A stretch of DNA of 64,000 bases from NCBI RefSeq assembly GCF_001921865.1, contig NZ_MSCT01000004.1:62001-126000 (forward strand). The letters are read 5' to 3'. The notes under the pieces were generated by a model that saw nothing but the letters and a program-made list of their open reading frames with translations, was not told where the DNA came from and searched no databases. The DNA comes from Pseudomonas chlororaphis. GTDB taxonomy: Bacteria; Pseudomonadota; Gammaproteobacteria; Pseudomonadales; Pseudomonadaceae. The position numbers and the translations under genes are program-made. This document shows, in pieces, positions 1 to 8,222 of this stretch (its first letter is position 1; every line of letters begins with the position of its first letter).

Positions 1-224
1 ACTCCATGGGGCGCCTGGGCATGGACTTCATCGGCTATCAGGAGCACCTGCAGCGCGACTATCAACTGCTCAGCGAGCACCTGGGGGTGAACAGTGCCCT
101 GCCGCATCTCAATGAGTCGCGACAGCGGCAGCAGGCGCCCGCCCGGGAATTCTGCTCGGTGCGTACCCGACGCCTGGTACGTCGGGCCTACCAGCGCGAC
201 TACGAGATGCTCGGTTATGAATGA
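1..224 (+). CDS. Sulfotransferase family protein, C-terminal fragment (5' end outside window)
   Basis: The open frame enters from the left edge and stops at 222-224, so only about the last 73 residues are present. They show the C-terminal pattern typical of cytosolic/LPS-type sulfotransferases: a [14 protein letters not shown] segment, then [12 protein letters not shown], and a closing [12 protein letters not shown]. Enzymes of this family move sulfate from PAPS to a sugar or lipid hydroxyl. The stop overlaps the next gene (cysC) by 8 bases, which implies translational coupling to a PAPS-making kinase and supports the call. The PAPS-binding P-loop would lie outside the window, so the exact family cannot be confirmed. 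Target unknown; a surface polysaccharide or LPS core is plausible given the downstream heptose gene. Confidence 0.7.
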   Translation, partial: SMGRLGMDFIGYQEHLQRDYQLLSEHLGVNSALPHLNESRQRQQAPAREFCSVRTRRLVRRAYQRDYEMLGYE

Positions 225-828
225 GCCCCTTTCGTTGCACGGCCTGCAAGCGGATATCCGCCCCTACGGTTTGTCGTTGAGCGCCATCGAGCGGGCGGCG
301 CTCAAGCATCAGCGTCCGTGTTGCATCTGGCTGACCGGTCTTTCCGGCGCCGGCAAGTCGACCCTGGCCAATCTGCTGGAGCTGCGGTTGAGCGGGCAGG
401 GCCGGCATACCTTTGTCCTCGACGGCGATAACGTGCGTGGCGGCCTGTGCCGTGACCTGGGCATGGGCGCCGAGGCCCGCAAGGAGAACATCCGACGGCT
501 GGCCGAGGTGGCACGGCTGATGGTGGAGGCCGGGCTGATCGTGATCGTCTCGGCGATTTCGCCGTTTCGCGCCGAGCGTGCCGCTGCCCGGGCCCTGTTC
601 GCGGCGGACGAGTTTCTCGAGGTTTACGTGAGCACATCGTTTGCTGTCTGCGCTAGGCGCGATCCCAAGGGCCTGTATCAGGCTGCGAGCCAGGGGCGCA
701 TCCGCGACTTCACCGGGCTCGACAGTCCTTACGAGGCCCCCTTGAACGCCGACTGCGAGATCGACACCGAAACGGTCGGACTGGCCTGTGCGACAGACCG
801 GCTCATGGAGCTTTTGCTCAAAAAATGA
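217..828 (+). CDS. cysC: Adenylyl-sulfate kinase (APS kinase)
   Basis: 203 aa, the usual length for a stand-alone CysC. It phosphorylates adenosine 5'-phosphosulfate to PAPS in the cytoplasm. Visible motifs: Walker [10 protein letters not shown] at residues 41-49, the DGDNVR substrate loop soon after, RKENIRR, and the family signature [10 protein letters not shown] followed by [11 protein letters not shown]. The ATG at 217 is chosen because it gives a normal N-terminus and overlaps the stop of the preceding sulfotransferase; a longer in-frame reading from 94 would extend into that gene. There is no cysN/cysD beside it, so this copy looks dedicated to supplying PAPS to the neighbouring sulfotransferase rather than to assimilatory sulfate reduction (inference). 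Confidence 0.93.
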   Translation: MNEPLSLHGLQADIRPYGLSLSAIERAALKHQRPCCIWLTGLSGAGKSTLANLLELRLSGQGRHTFVLDGDNVRGGLCRDLGMGAEARKENIRRLAEVARLMVEAGLIVIVSAISPFRAERAAARALFAADEFLEVYVSTSFAVCARRDPKGLYQAASQGRIRDFTGLDSPYEAPLNADCEIDTETVGLACATDRLMELLLKK

Positions 829-930
829 ACAGCCTACGGCGATCGCGAATACTCGTGCAGCGGTAGAACTAGGCAGCGTTCACCCTGTGTTAATATCGCG
901 CCCCTGTTCATTTTGTATGTGGGTTGCTCC

Positions 931-2355
931 ATGAAGTTGTCCATGCCGCGATTCGATCAAGCCCCTGTCTTGGTGGTCGGCGATGTCATGCTCGACCGTT
1001 ACTGGCATGGTGGTACCTCACGGATTTCCCCTGAGGCGCCGGTACCGGTAGTCAAGGTCGAGCAGATCGAGGACCGCCCGGGCGGTGCCGCGAACGTTGC
1101 CTTGAACATTGCCGCGCTCGGCGCGCCGGCCTCGCTGGTCGGCGTCACCGGCGACGACGAGGCTGCCGACAGTCTCTCCAATAGTTTGCAGGGCGCCGGC
1201 GTGCGTGCCTTGTTCCAGCGCATTGCCCACCAGCCGACCATCGTCAAGCTGCGGGTCATGAGCCGGCACCAGCAATTGCTGCGTATCGATTTCGAAGAAC
1301 CTTTCGCCACCGACGCCCTGGCGTTGGGCGCCGAAGTCGACCAGTTGCTGGACGGCATCAAGGTGCTGGTCTTGTCCGACTACGGCAAGGGAGCGCTGAA
1401 GAACCACCAGGCGCTGATCCAGGCCGCGCGCGCGCGCGGCATCCCGGTGCTGGCCGACCCGAAGGGCAAGGATTTTTCGATTTATCGCGGCGCCAGCCTG
1501 ATCACCCCGAACCTCAGCGAGTTCGAAACCATCGTCGGCGGCTGCGTCGACGAACACGACCTGGTCGGCAAAGGCGCGAAGCTGATGCACGATTTGGAAC
1601 TGGGCGCGCTGTTGGTGACCCGTGGCGAACACGGCATGACCCTGTTGCGCCCTGACCATCCGGCGCTGCATTTGCCGGCCCGGGCGCGTGAAGTGTTCGA
1701 CGTCACCGGTGCCGGCGATACCGTGATTTCCACCCTGGCGGCGGCGATCGCGGCGGGCGAAGAGCTGCCGCACGCGGTGGCCCTGGCCAACCTGGCCGCC
1801 GGCATCGTGGTCGGCAAACTGGGTACCGCGGCCATCAGCGCTCCGGAACTGCGTCGCGCGATCCAGCGTGAGGAAGGCTCCGAGCGCGGCGTGCTGAGCC
1901 TCGACCAGTTGCTGTTGGCGATCGACGACGCGCGGGCGCACAAGGAGACGATCGTCTTCACCAACGGCTGCTTCGACATCCTCCACGCCGGCCATGTGAC
2001 CTACCTCGAGCAGGCGCGGGCGCAAGGCGACCGGCTGATCGTGGCGATCAACGACGATGCCTCGGTCAGCCGCCTGAAGGGACCGGGGCGCCCGATCAAC
2101 AGCGTCGACCGGCGCATGGCGGTACTGGCCGGCCTGGGCGCGGTGGATTGGGTCATCAGCTTCCCCGAGGGAACGCCGGAAAACCTGCTGGCCCAGGTCA
2201 AGCCGGACGTGCTGGTCAAGGGCGGGGATTACTCGGTCGACCAGGTGGTCGGCGCCGATATCGTCAATGCCTACGGTGGCACGGTGAAGGTGCTGGGCCT
2301 GGTGGAGAACAGCTCCACCACCGCCATCGTCGAGAAGATCCGCAAGACCGAATGA
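931..2355 (+). CDS. hldE: Bifunctional heptose 7-phosphate kinase / heptose 1-phosphate adenylyltransferase
   Basis: 474 aa, full length for the fused enzyme. The N-terminal ribokinase-type domain (about 1-315) phosphorylates D-glycero-beta-D-manno-heptose 7-phosphate; it carries a GGAANVA segment near the start and the DVTGAGDT anion-hole/base motif at 257-264 (base D263). The C-terminal nucleotidyltransferase domain starts with [13 protein letters not shown], whose HxxH-type motif (H352, H355) binds ATP and makes ADP-heptose for LPS inner core. The ATG at 931 is preferred over an in-frame one at 913 because [10 protein letters not shown] is the usual Pseudomonas N-terminus. It lies 102 bp downstream of cysC and reads toward a convergent gene. 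Confidence 0.97.
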   Translation: MKLSMPRFDQAPVLVVGDVMLDRYWHGGTSRISPEAPVPVVKVEQIEDRPGGAANVALNIAALGAPASLVGVTGDDEAADSLSNSLQGAGVRALFQRIAHQPTIVKLRVMSRHQQLLRIDFEEPFATDALALGAEVDQLLDGIKVLVLSDYGKGALKNHQALIQAARARGIPVLADPKGKDFSIYRGASLITPNLSEFETIVGGCVDEHDLVGKGAKLMHDLELGALLVTRGEHGMTLLRPDHPALHLPARAREVFDVTGAGDTVISTLAAAIAAGEELPHAVALANLAAGIVVGKLGTAAISAPELRRAIQREEGSERGVLSLDQLLLAIDDARAHKETIVFTNGCFDILHAGHVTYLEQARAQGDRLIVAINDDASVSRLKGPGRPINSVDRRMAVLAGLGAVDWVISFPEGTPENLLAQVKPDVLVKGGDYSVDQVVGADIVNAYGGTVKVLGLVENSSTTAIVEKIRKTE

Positions 2356-2409
2356 CGCGACTGGCCGCCTCGCCCGCTTGCGGTAAGCCCGCGACGGGCG
2401 AGGCGCAGC

Positions 2410-3381
2410 TCAACGCTGCCGGCTGGCCTTGGCCGGCACGATCTTGCGCAATATCTGCCGCGCCTTGCCGGTCAGGCGCTTGAGCTTGGAGTCTTTCTCC
2501 GGTGCGCTCAGACCCTGCTGCTTCAACCAGTCCTTCCAGCGAATCCGCTCGTCATGCACCAGCCAGCCTTGCTGCCGGGCGAAGCTTTCGGCCAGGTACA
2601 GGCCGCGGGTGCTCGCCGGGTGCAGTTGATCCTTTTTCAAGGTATACAGCTCGGCGCACGGCTGCCCGTCCTTGAGTGGCATCAGGTACAGGTCCGGGCG
2701 CTTGCGATCCAGGCGCGCCACCAGTTGGTCGCCTTCCAGGCGTTCGTCGACGTGGAACAGGCTCAGGGACTTGGCTTCCTTCGGTACGTCCAGGCGCAGG
2801 TCGTAGATCAGCTGTAGCGACGCGGTGGGCAGGTGCACGTAAGCCTGGGGCCGTTCGAGCAGTTGCAGGTTGGCGCAGCGCACCGGCCGCGCCGCGCCCG
2901 ACAGCGGCGTCAGGCGAAAGGGCAGGGCCTCGCGATAGTGCAGGGCCGTCGAATAGGGCGCGGGCAGCCAGGTGTCGTTGAAGCGCCCGCCGAGCCAGCC
3001 TTCCGGGGTTTCCAGCAGGCACTCCTCGGCGATTTCCTGGATGGCGGTATGCAGCGGCAGGTTCAGCTCGTGGGCCGGGACGTAGCCGGAAATTAGCTTG
3101 AGCACCACATCGCCGCGGTCCTGGCGGCGCTGGCGGACCAGCACCCAATAGTCGCGGTTCTGCCAATGCAGGGTCAGGCGCACCGAAACACCGAGGTTGG
3201 CCAGCTCCAGGGAAAAACGCTCGGCATCGGCCACTACCACCGGGCGCCGGCGCTGCAGGGTCTGGGCAAAGTTCAGCGGCATGCCGACGCTCTGGTAACT
3301 GAGGCCTTCGGGCGTCGCTTCGACGAACAGGGGCAGCGTCTTGAAGTTGCTGGGGTTCTTTCTTATGAGCGTACGCGGCAT
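2410..3381 (-). CDS. Conserved Pseudomonas protein of unknown function with a degenerate Nudix-like motif
   Basis: 323 aa, no signal peptide or membrane segment, probably cytoplasmic. The ATG at 3381 (MPRTLIRKNPSN) is preferred to an in-frame ATG at 3423. I do not recognise a characterised family. Around residues 135-160 there is a segment resembling a Nudix box (G, then five residues, E, and later QEIAEEC), but the spacing is two residues too long and the conserved Arg and Gly are missing, so catalysis by that route is doubtful. The C-terminus is Lys/Arg-rich (KLKRLTGKARQILRK). It lies convergent to hldE, and a homologue sits in the equivalent place in P. aeruginosa as I recall, so it is a conserved resident of this envelope locus. 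Confidence 0.8.
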   Translation of the reverse strand: MPRTLIRKNPSNFKTLPLFVEATPEGLSYQSVGMPLNFAQTLQRRRPVVVADAERFSLELANLGVSVRLTLHWQNRDYWVLVRQRRQDRGDVVLKLISGYVPAHELNLPLHTAIQEIAEECLLETPEGWLGGRFNDTWLPAPYSTALHYREALPFRLTPLSGAARPVRCANLQLLERPQAYVHLPTASLQLIYDLRLDVPKEAKSLSLFHVDERLEGDQLVARLDRKRPDLYLMPLKDGQPCAELYTLKKDQLHPASTRGLYLAESFARQQGWLVHDERIRWKDWLKQQGLSAPEKDSKLKRLTGKARQILRKIVPAKASRQR

Positions 3382-3422
3382 GTCGGCTCCTTCTTGCGTC
3401 GGGGTCGGCCGCGTCGGCGGCA

Positions 3423-4235
3423 TCAGTTTTTGCGCAGTACCTGCGCGACAGTGGCGACATTATGGGCCAGGTGCAACGGGTTGATGGTCCCGACAATGGC
3501 GCTGGCGACGCCCGGCTGCCCGAACAGCAATTCGAAGCTGGCGCGAACCGGGTCGACGCCGGGGGCCAGGCACACATGACCGCTGGCCAGGGCTTTTTTC
3601 ACCAGGATGCCTTTGCCATGGGCGGCGGCATAGTCGATGACCGCCTTCTCGTGCTGTTCGTTCAGATTGTAGGTGACCATGGCGCAGTCGCCTTGTTCCA
3701 GGGCCTTGAGCCCGCCCTCGACGGTCTTCCCGGAAAAGCCGAAGCCGCGGATCTTGCCTTCGCGCTTGAGCTCGGCGAGCGTCTGGTAGACCTCGCTCTC
3801 ATCGAGGATCGCCAGGTCGTTGCCGTCGGAGTGCACCAGCACCAGGTCGATGAAGTCGGTTTCCAGGCGCTGCAGGCTGCGCTCCACCGACAGGCGAGTG
3901 TGCGCGGCGCTGAAGTCGTGGCGCGACAGGCCGTCTTCGAATTCTTCGCCGACCTTGCTGACGATCACCCACTCCTGGCGCTGCCCGCGCAGCAGCGGGC
4001 CGAGGCGTTGTTCGCTGCGGCCGTAGGCGGGGGCGGTGTCGATCAGGTTGATGCCCAGGTCGCGGCTCAGCTTGAGCAGCAGGCGGGCTTCGCTATCGTC
4101 CGGAATCTGGAAGCCGTTGGGGTATTTCACCCCCTGGTCGCGCCCGAGCTTGACGGTGCCCAGGCCCAGCGGCGAGACCCGCAGCCCGGTGTTGCCCAAG
4201 GGGCGATGCAAGTCGTGCAGGGTGGGTTGGCTCAT
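3423..4235 (-). CDS. Aldo/keto reductase
   Basis: 270 aa NADPH-dependent oxidoreductase with a TIM-barrel fold. The catalytic tetrad is visible in order: Asp and Tyr in INLIDTAPAYGRSE, Lys in VIVSKVGEEF, and His in LVLVHSDGND. The C-terminal cofactor segment (ASAIVGTINPLHLAHN) fits the family. Its ATG overlaps the stop of the upstream FAD oxidoreductase by four bases (ATGA), so the two are translationally coupled and probably act on related substrates. The substrate is unknown; the L-fuco-beta-pyranose dehydrogenase-like group is possible from general resemblance. Confidence 0.88.
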   Translation of the reverse strand: MSQPTLHDLHRPLGNTGLRVSPLGLGTVKLGRDQGVKYPNGFQIPDDSEARLLLKLSRDLGINLIDTAPAYGRSEQRLGPLLRGQRQEWVIVSKVGEEFEDGLSRHDFSAAHTRLSVERSLQRLETDFIDLVLVHSDGNDLAILDESEVYQTLAELKREGKIRGFGFSGKTVEGGLKALEQGDCAMVTYNLNEQHEKAVIDYAAAHGKGILVKKALASGHVCLAPGVDPVRASFELLFGQPGVASAIVGTINPLHLAHNVATVAQVLRKN

Positions 4236-5407
4236 GGCAGCAGTTGCTCCCACGCCGGTTGCGCGATGGCGGGCTTCGGCAGGGCCGGCAAGGCGGCCGC
4301 GGGGCCCGGCTGGATACCGTCGCGCTCGAGGGCGGCGAACACCCGGTCGGCGAAATCCGGGGCCAGGGCCAGCTTGGTCGGCCAGCCGACCAGCAGGCGA
4401 TCCTGCTCGGCGAGGAAGGCATTGTCCGGACGGGTCAGCCCCGATTGCGCAGGTTCCGCCCGGTCCACCCGCAAGGTGGCCCATTGCGCCTGGCTCAGGT
4501 CGATCCAGGGCAGCAAGTTGCCGAGTTCTTTTTGCGCGACGGCAATCTGTGCCGCGGGCTCGCGCGCCACGCCCTCGGCTTCGGCGATGTCGCCGCCGAG
4601 GTACCAGACCCACTGGCCGTCGGCCGCCGGGTGGGTGGTGACGGTGATGCGCGGTTTCGGCCCGCCGCCCAGGCAATGGGCGTACAGCGGTTTCAGGCTC
4701 GGGCCCTTGACGATCACCATGTGCAACGGCCGGCGTTGCATGGCTGGCTGGCTCAGGCCGAGGCTGCCGAGCAACTCGGCATTGCCGGCACCGGCGCTGA
4801 GGACGATGCGTTGCGCGCGGATGTCCCGTTCGTCGACCCGCAGGCCCACCAGCTGTCCGTTCTCCAGCAGGGGTTCGATCTTCTGCCCGGCCAGCAGGCT
4901 GTCGCCGCCGAGTTCGGCCAGGCGCTCGATCAGGCTTGGCACGTCCACCACCAGTTCGGCCAGGCGATAGACCTTGCCCTTGAAGCGTCGGTCCTGCAGG
5001 GCTGGCGGCAACTGGTCTCCCTTGACCTGGTCGACGCGGCCGCGTACCGCCTTGCTGGCGAAGAAGCTGGTGAGGTTGCCGGCCAGGGTGCCGGGGGACC
5101 ACAGGTAATGCGCCTCGGACAACAGGCGCACGCCGGACAGGTCCAGCTCGCCGCTGCCGGCCAGGGCCTCGCGCCAGCGGCGCGGCATGTCGGCGATGGC
5201 TTCCGAAGCGCCGGTCAGGGCGCCGTGCAGGGCGTATTTGGCGCCGCCGTGAATGATTCCCTGGGACTTGACGCTTTGTCCGCCGCCGAGGCTGGCGCTC
5301 TCCACCAGTACAGTGGAAAAGCCCTGGCGACGCAGGCGCGCGTTCAGCCAGAGGCCGGCGACTCCAGCGCCGACAATCAGCACGTCGGTGGAAATAACGG
5401 ATGGCAT
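4232..5407 (-). CDS. FAD-dependent oxidoreductase (DAO family)
   Basis: 391 aa. The N-terminus has the Rossmann dinucleotide-binding motif VLIVGAGVAGLWLNARL (GxGxxG near residue 12) followed by an acidic residue at the end of the second strand (LVES). A GGGQSVKSQGIIHGGAKYAL segment around residue 45 resembles the flavin-contact region of the D-amino-acid oxidase / glycerol-3-phosphate dehydrogenase superfamily. The C-terminal half contains the expected return to the FAD site (LVGWPTKLALAPDFADRV). It is the first gene of a two-gene unit with the aldo/keto reductase. Substrate not predictable from sequence. Confidence 0.87.
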   Translation of the reverse strand: MPSVISTDVLIVGAGVAGLWLNARLRRQGFSTVLVESASLGGGQSVKSQGIIHGGAKYALHGALTGASEAIADMPRRWREALAGSGELDLSGVRLLSEAHYLWSPGTLAGNLTSFFASKAVRGRVDQVKGDQLPPALQDRRFKGKVYRLAELVVDVPSLIERLAELGGDSLLAGQKIEPLLENGQLVGLRVDERDIRAQRIVLSAGAGNAELLGSLGLSQPAMQRRPLHMVIVKGPSLKPLYAHCLGGGPKPRITVTTHPAADGQWVWYLGGDIAEAEGVAREPAAQIAVAQKELGNLLPWIDLSQAQWATLRVDRAEPAQSGLTRPDNAFLAEQDRLLVGWPTKLALAPDFADRVFAALERDGIQPGPAAALPALPKPAIAQPAWEQLLP

Positions 5408-5516
5408 GCAGCGACCTCAGAGAACCAATCGAAGCCGCAAGTTTCAAGCCTCAAGCCTCAAGCTGCAAGCCTGGCGCTCACTCTTGCCGCGTGTAGCTTG
5501 AAGCTTGCCGCTGCTT

Positions 5517-5849
5517 TTAATGCCCCGCGGTTTTCGAAAACAGCTGGATCACCACCACCCCCAGGACGATCAGCGCCATGCCGAGCATCGCCGGGATATC
5601 CAGCTTCTGCCCGTAAAGGAACAGCGCGGCCACGCTGACCATGACGATGCCCATCCCGGCCCAGACCGCGTAAGCCACGCCCACCGGCACGGTGCGGACC
5701 ACCAGGGTCAGCATCCAGAAGGCCACGCCGTAGCCGACGATGATCAGCAGCAGGGGAATCGGGGTGCTCAGGCCCTTGACCGCTTTCATCGAAACAGTGG
5801 CGATCACTTCGGCGCAGATGGCGATAGCCAGGTAGGTGTAAGCGTTCAT
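5517..5849 (-). CDS. emrE: Small multidrug resistance (SMR) efflux transporter, EmrE type
   Basis: 110 aa, the same length as E. coli EmrE, with four hydrophobic helices. The essential membrane glutamate is present as E14 in AICAEVIATVSMK, and the GVAYAVWAGMGIV segment in helix 3 is typical of the drug-exporting Qac/EmrE subgroup rather than the guanidinium (Gdx/SugE) subgroup. It exchanges protons for lipophilic cations across the inner membrane as an antiparallel dimer. The ATG at 5849 is chosen over an in-frame one at 5891, which would add a hydrophilic leader. A LysR gene is divergently oriented about 90 bp away and may regulate it. Confidence 0.88.
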   Translation of the reverse strand: MNAYTYLAIAICAEVIATVSMKAVKGLSTPIPLLLIIVGYGVAFWMLTLVVRTVPVGVAYAVWAGMGIVMVSVAALFLYGQKLDIPAMLGMALIVLGVVVIQLFSKTAGH

Positions 5850-5940
5850 GGGAGAGTCCTCGTGTTTGGGCGTGCTTGATGAGGTCGGCATTCTAGAGAT
5901 TGTTGAGATGGGGTAAAGTCATTACCTATCTGTTTTAAAG

Positions 5941-6843
5941 ATGGGTTGGGCCATGAGCATGCAGTGGAATCTGGAGCAGATGCGGCTGTTCGTCAGCGTC
6001 GCCGAGCAGCGTTCGTTTTCGGCGGTGGCGCGGGAGCGGCGCAAGGCGCAGTCGGCGATCAGCGGTGCAATTGCCTTGCTCGAGGCGGACCTGGGGGTGA
6101 GCCTGTTCGAGCGCAGCAGTGGGCGCCAGCCGAAGCTCACCGAAGCCGGCGCGACCCTGCTGGAGGAGGCGCGGGAGGTCCTGCGCCAATGCGAACGTCT
6201 CAATGGTCGGGCGCTGGCCTTGCTGCGCGGCCAGGAAGCCCGCTTGCGCCTGGCTCAGGACGAAGCGATGCCGTATCAGCCGGTCATCGACAGCCTCGAG
6301 GCGCTGGCCGAGCACTTTCCCAGCCTGGAGGTGCAACTGACCAGCTCCGCCCAGGGCGACGTGGCCCGCAAGCTGGTGGAGCGCCGCGCCGACCTGGGCC
6401 TGCTGTTTTATCACGAGCGCATTCCCGAAGCCCTTGAGCGCCGGGTGCTGGGCAGCATCGAGATGGTCACGGTCTGCGGCGTCGACCATCCCCTGGCCCG
6501 CGAAGCCACGGCGGATTGCCAGCAACTGGCGCAACACCGACAGTTGCTGATGGCCACGCAATCGAGCGTCTACCCCGGCAGCGAACCGGCCAGCCCGCAG
6601 GTCTGGCGCGCCGACAGCTTCTACGTGATGGCCGAATGGCTGACCCGCGGCCTGGGGTGGGCCTGGCTGCCGCGGCATGTGGTGCAGTACCCGACTTACC
6701 AGGGGCAGATGGTCGAGTTGGCCAGCGAATGGACCCCCCCGGCGCTGGTGGTGGAGCTGGTCTGGCGCCGCGACGAACCCCTGGGGCCGGCGGCACGCTG
6801 GCTGGCGGAGCGTTTTGCCGTGCACTTGCGGGCGATTGGCTGA
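5941..6843 (+). CDS. LysR-family transcriptional regulator
   Basis: Up to 300 aa. The N-terminal winged helix-turn-helix is clear: MRLFVSVAEQRSFSAVARE, SAISGAIALLEADLGVSLFER and LTEAGATLLEEARE (about residues 14-80). The remainder is the periplasmic-binding-like co-inducer domain. Start is uncertain: ATGs at 5941, 5953 and 5959 are all in frame and none has a strong Shine-Dalgarno sequence. Divergent from the SMR pump gene, with a shared intergenic region of about 90 bp, the classical arrangement for a LysR regulator and its target. It ends 23 bp before waaA. Confidence 0.92.
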   Translation: MGWAMSMQWNLEQMRLFVSVAEQRSFSAVARERRKAQSAISGAIALLEADLGVSLFERSSGRQPKLTEAGATLLEEAREVLRQCERLNGRALALLRGQEARLRLAQDEAMPYQPVIDSLEALAEHFPSLEVQLTSSAQGDVARKLVERRADLGLLFYHERIPEALERRVLGSIEMVTVCGVDHPLAREATADCQQLAQHRQLLMATQSSVYPGSEPASPQVWRADSFYVMAEWLTRGLGWAWLPRHVVQYPTYQGQMVELASEWTPPALVVELVWRRDEPLGPAARWLAERFAVHLRAIG

Positions 6844-6866
6844 AAAAGCCGATAAACTCCGCCGCC

Positions 6867-8138
6867 ATGAATAGAACTCTCTACACCGCGCTGTTTTACC
6901 TGGGGCTGCCATTGGTGGCGATTCGTCTATGGCTGCGGGCGCGCAAGGCGCCGGCTTATGCCCAGCGGATCGGCGAGCGTTTTGCCTGGGGCCTGCCGGC
7001 GATGCAGAAGGGCGGCATCTGGGTGCACGCGGTGTCGGTGGGCGAAAGCATCGCCGCCGCACCGATGATCCGCGCCTTGCTGGCGCGTTATCCACAGCTG
7101 CCGATCACGGTCACCTGCATGACCCCCACCGGCTCGGAACGCATCCAGGCACTGTTCGCCAACGAGCCGCGGATCCAGCACTGCTACCTGCCGTACGACC
7201 TGCCTTGCGCCGCTGCGCGTTTTCTCGAGCGGACCCAGCCGAAGCTGGCGGTGATCATGGAAACCGAGTTGTGGCCCAATCACATTCATCAGTGCGCCAA
7301 GCGCGGGATTCCCGTGGCGCTGGCCAATGGGCGGCTGTCGCAGCGTTCGGCCCGGGGCTATGGGCGTTTCGCCAAGTTGACTGCACCGATGCTCGCCGAA
7401 ATGAGCTTGTTCGCGGTGCAGACCGAAGCCGAGGCCGAGCGTTTTCGGCAACTGGGCGCGCGGCCCGAAACGGTCGAGGTGACCGGCTCGATCAAGTTCG
7501 ACCTGAGCATCGATCCGCAACTGCTGGCGCGCGCCAACGAGTTGCGCCTGCAGTGGCATGCCAGCGAACGCCCGGTATGGATTGCCGCCAGCACCCATGA
7601 AGGCGAAGACGCCGTGGTGCTGGATGCCCATCGCCAGTTGCTGGCCAGTTATCCGAATGCCCTGCTGATCCTGGTGCCGCGTCATCCGGAGCGTTTCAAC
7701 GCGGTGTACGAACTGTGCCGCCAGCAGGGATTCGCGACCGTTCGCCGTTCCGCCGCCGAGCCGGTGAGCGCCGCTACCTCGGTGCTGCTGGGCGATACCA
7801 TGGGCGAGTTGCTGTTCCTGTATGCCTTGGCGGACAGCGCCTTCGTCGGCGGCAGCCTGGTGCCCAACGGCGGCCACAATCTGCTGGAGCCGGCGGCCCT
7901 GGCCAAGCCGGTGCTGAGCGGGCCGCACCTGTTCAATTTCCTGGAGATCGCGGCGCTGCTGCGCGAGGCGGGCGCCTTGCAGGAAGTCGACGATGCCCAT
8001 GGCCTGGCCGTGGCGGTGCAGCGCCTGTTCGAGTTGCCGCGGGATGCGCAGAAGATGGCCGACGCCGGCTTGCAAGTGATGCGCAGCAACCAGGGCGCCC
8101 TGCAGCGCCTGCTCGATGGGTTGGGGCGTTTGCTGTAG
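6867..8138 (+). CDS. waaA: 3-deoxy-D-manno-octulosonic-acid (Kdo) transferase
   Basis: 423 aa, GT30 family. It transfers Kdo from CMP-Kdo to lipid IVA at the inner face of the cytoplasmic membrane, an essential step of LPS synthesis. An N-terminal membrane anchor (about residues 4-22) is followed by the VHAVSVGES motif (near 53-61) that carries the catalytic Glu, MTPTGSERI, a METELWPN motif and, in the C-terminal Rossmann domain, GGSLVPNGGHNLLEPAA. All are standard for WaaA. The ATG at 6867 gives the usual MNRTLYTALFYLG start. A bidirectional terminator follows at 8161-8206. Confidence 0.97.
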   Translation: MNRTLYTALFYLGLPLVAIRLWLRARKAPAYAQRIGERFAWGLPAMQKGGIWVHAVSVGESIAAAPMIRALLARYPQLPITVTCMTPTGSERIQALFANEPRIQHCYLPYDLPCAAARFLERTQPKLAVIMETELWPNHIHQCAKRGIPVALANGRLSQRSARGYGRFAKLTAPMLAEMSLFAVQTEAEAERFRQLGARPETVEVTGSIKFDLSIDPQLLARANELRLQWHASERPVWIAASTHEGEDAVVLDAHRQLLASYPNALLILVPRHPERFNAVYELCRQQGFATVRRSAAEPVSAATSVLLGDTMGELLFLYALADSAFVGGSLVPNGGHNLLEPAALAKPVLSGPHLFNFLEIAALLREAGALQEVDDAHGLAVAVQRLFELPRDAQKMADAGLQVMRSNQGALQRLLDGLGRLL

Positions 8139-8160
8139 ACCCTGGCGCAGGCTGGGTAAT

Positions 8161-8206
8161 AAAAAAGGCCGCCGTCATTCAATCGAATGGCGGTGGCCTT
8201 TTTGCG
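8161..8206. terminator. Bidirectional rho-independent terminator between waaA and opmH
   Basis: A-tract, stem GGCCGCCGTCATT pairing with AATGGCGGTGGCC (one mismatch) around a short loop, then a T-tract. It separates the convergent waaA and opmH genes and can serve both. Confidence 0.85.
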
Positions 8207-8222
8207 TCCTGCGGCTACAGGT

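Noticed and set aside
3423..5447. Possible fusion of FAD oxidoreductase and aldo/keto reductase
   Set aside because: The long frame is out of phase with the FAD protein; the oxidoreductase is encoded in another frame with a normal stop overlapping the aldo/keto reductase start.
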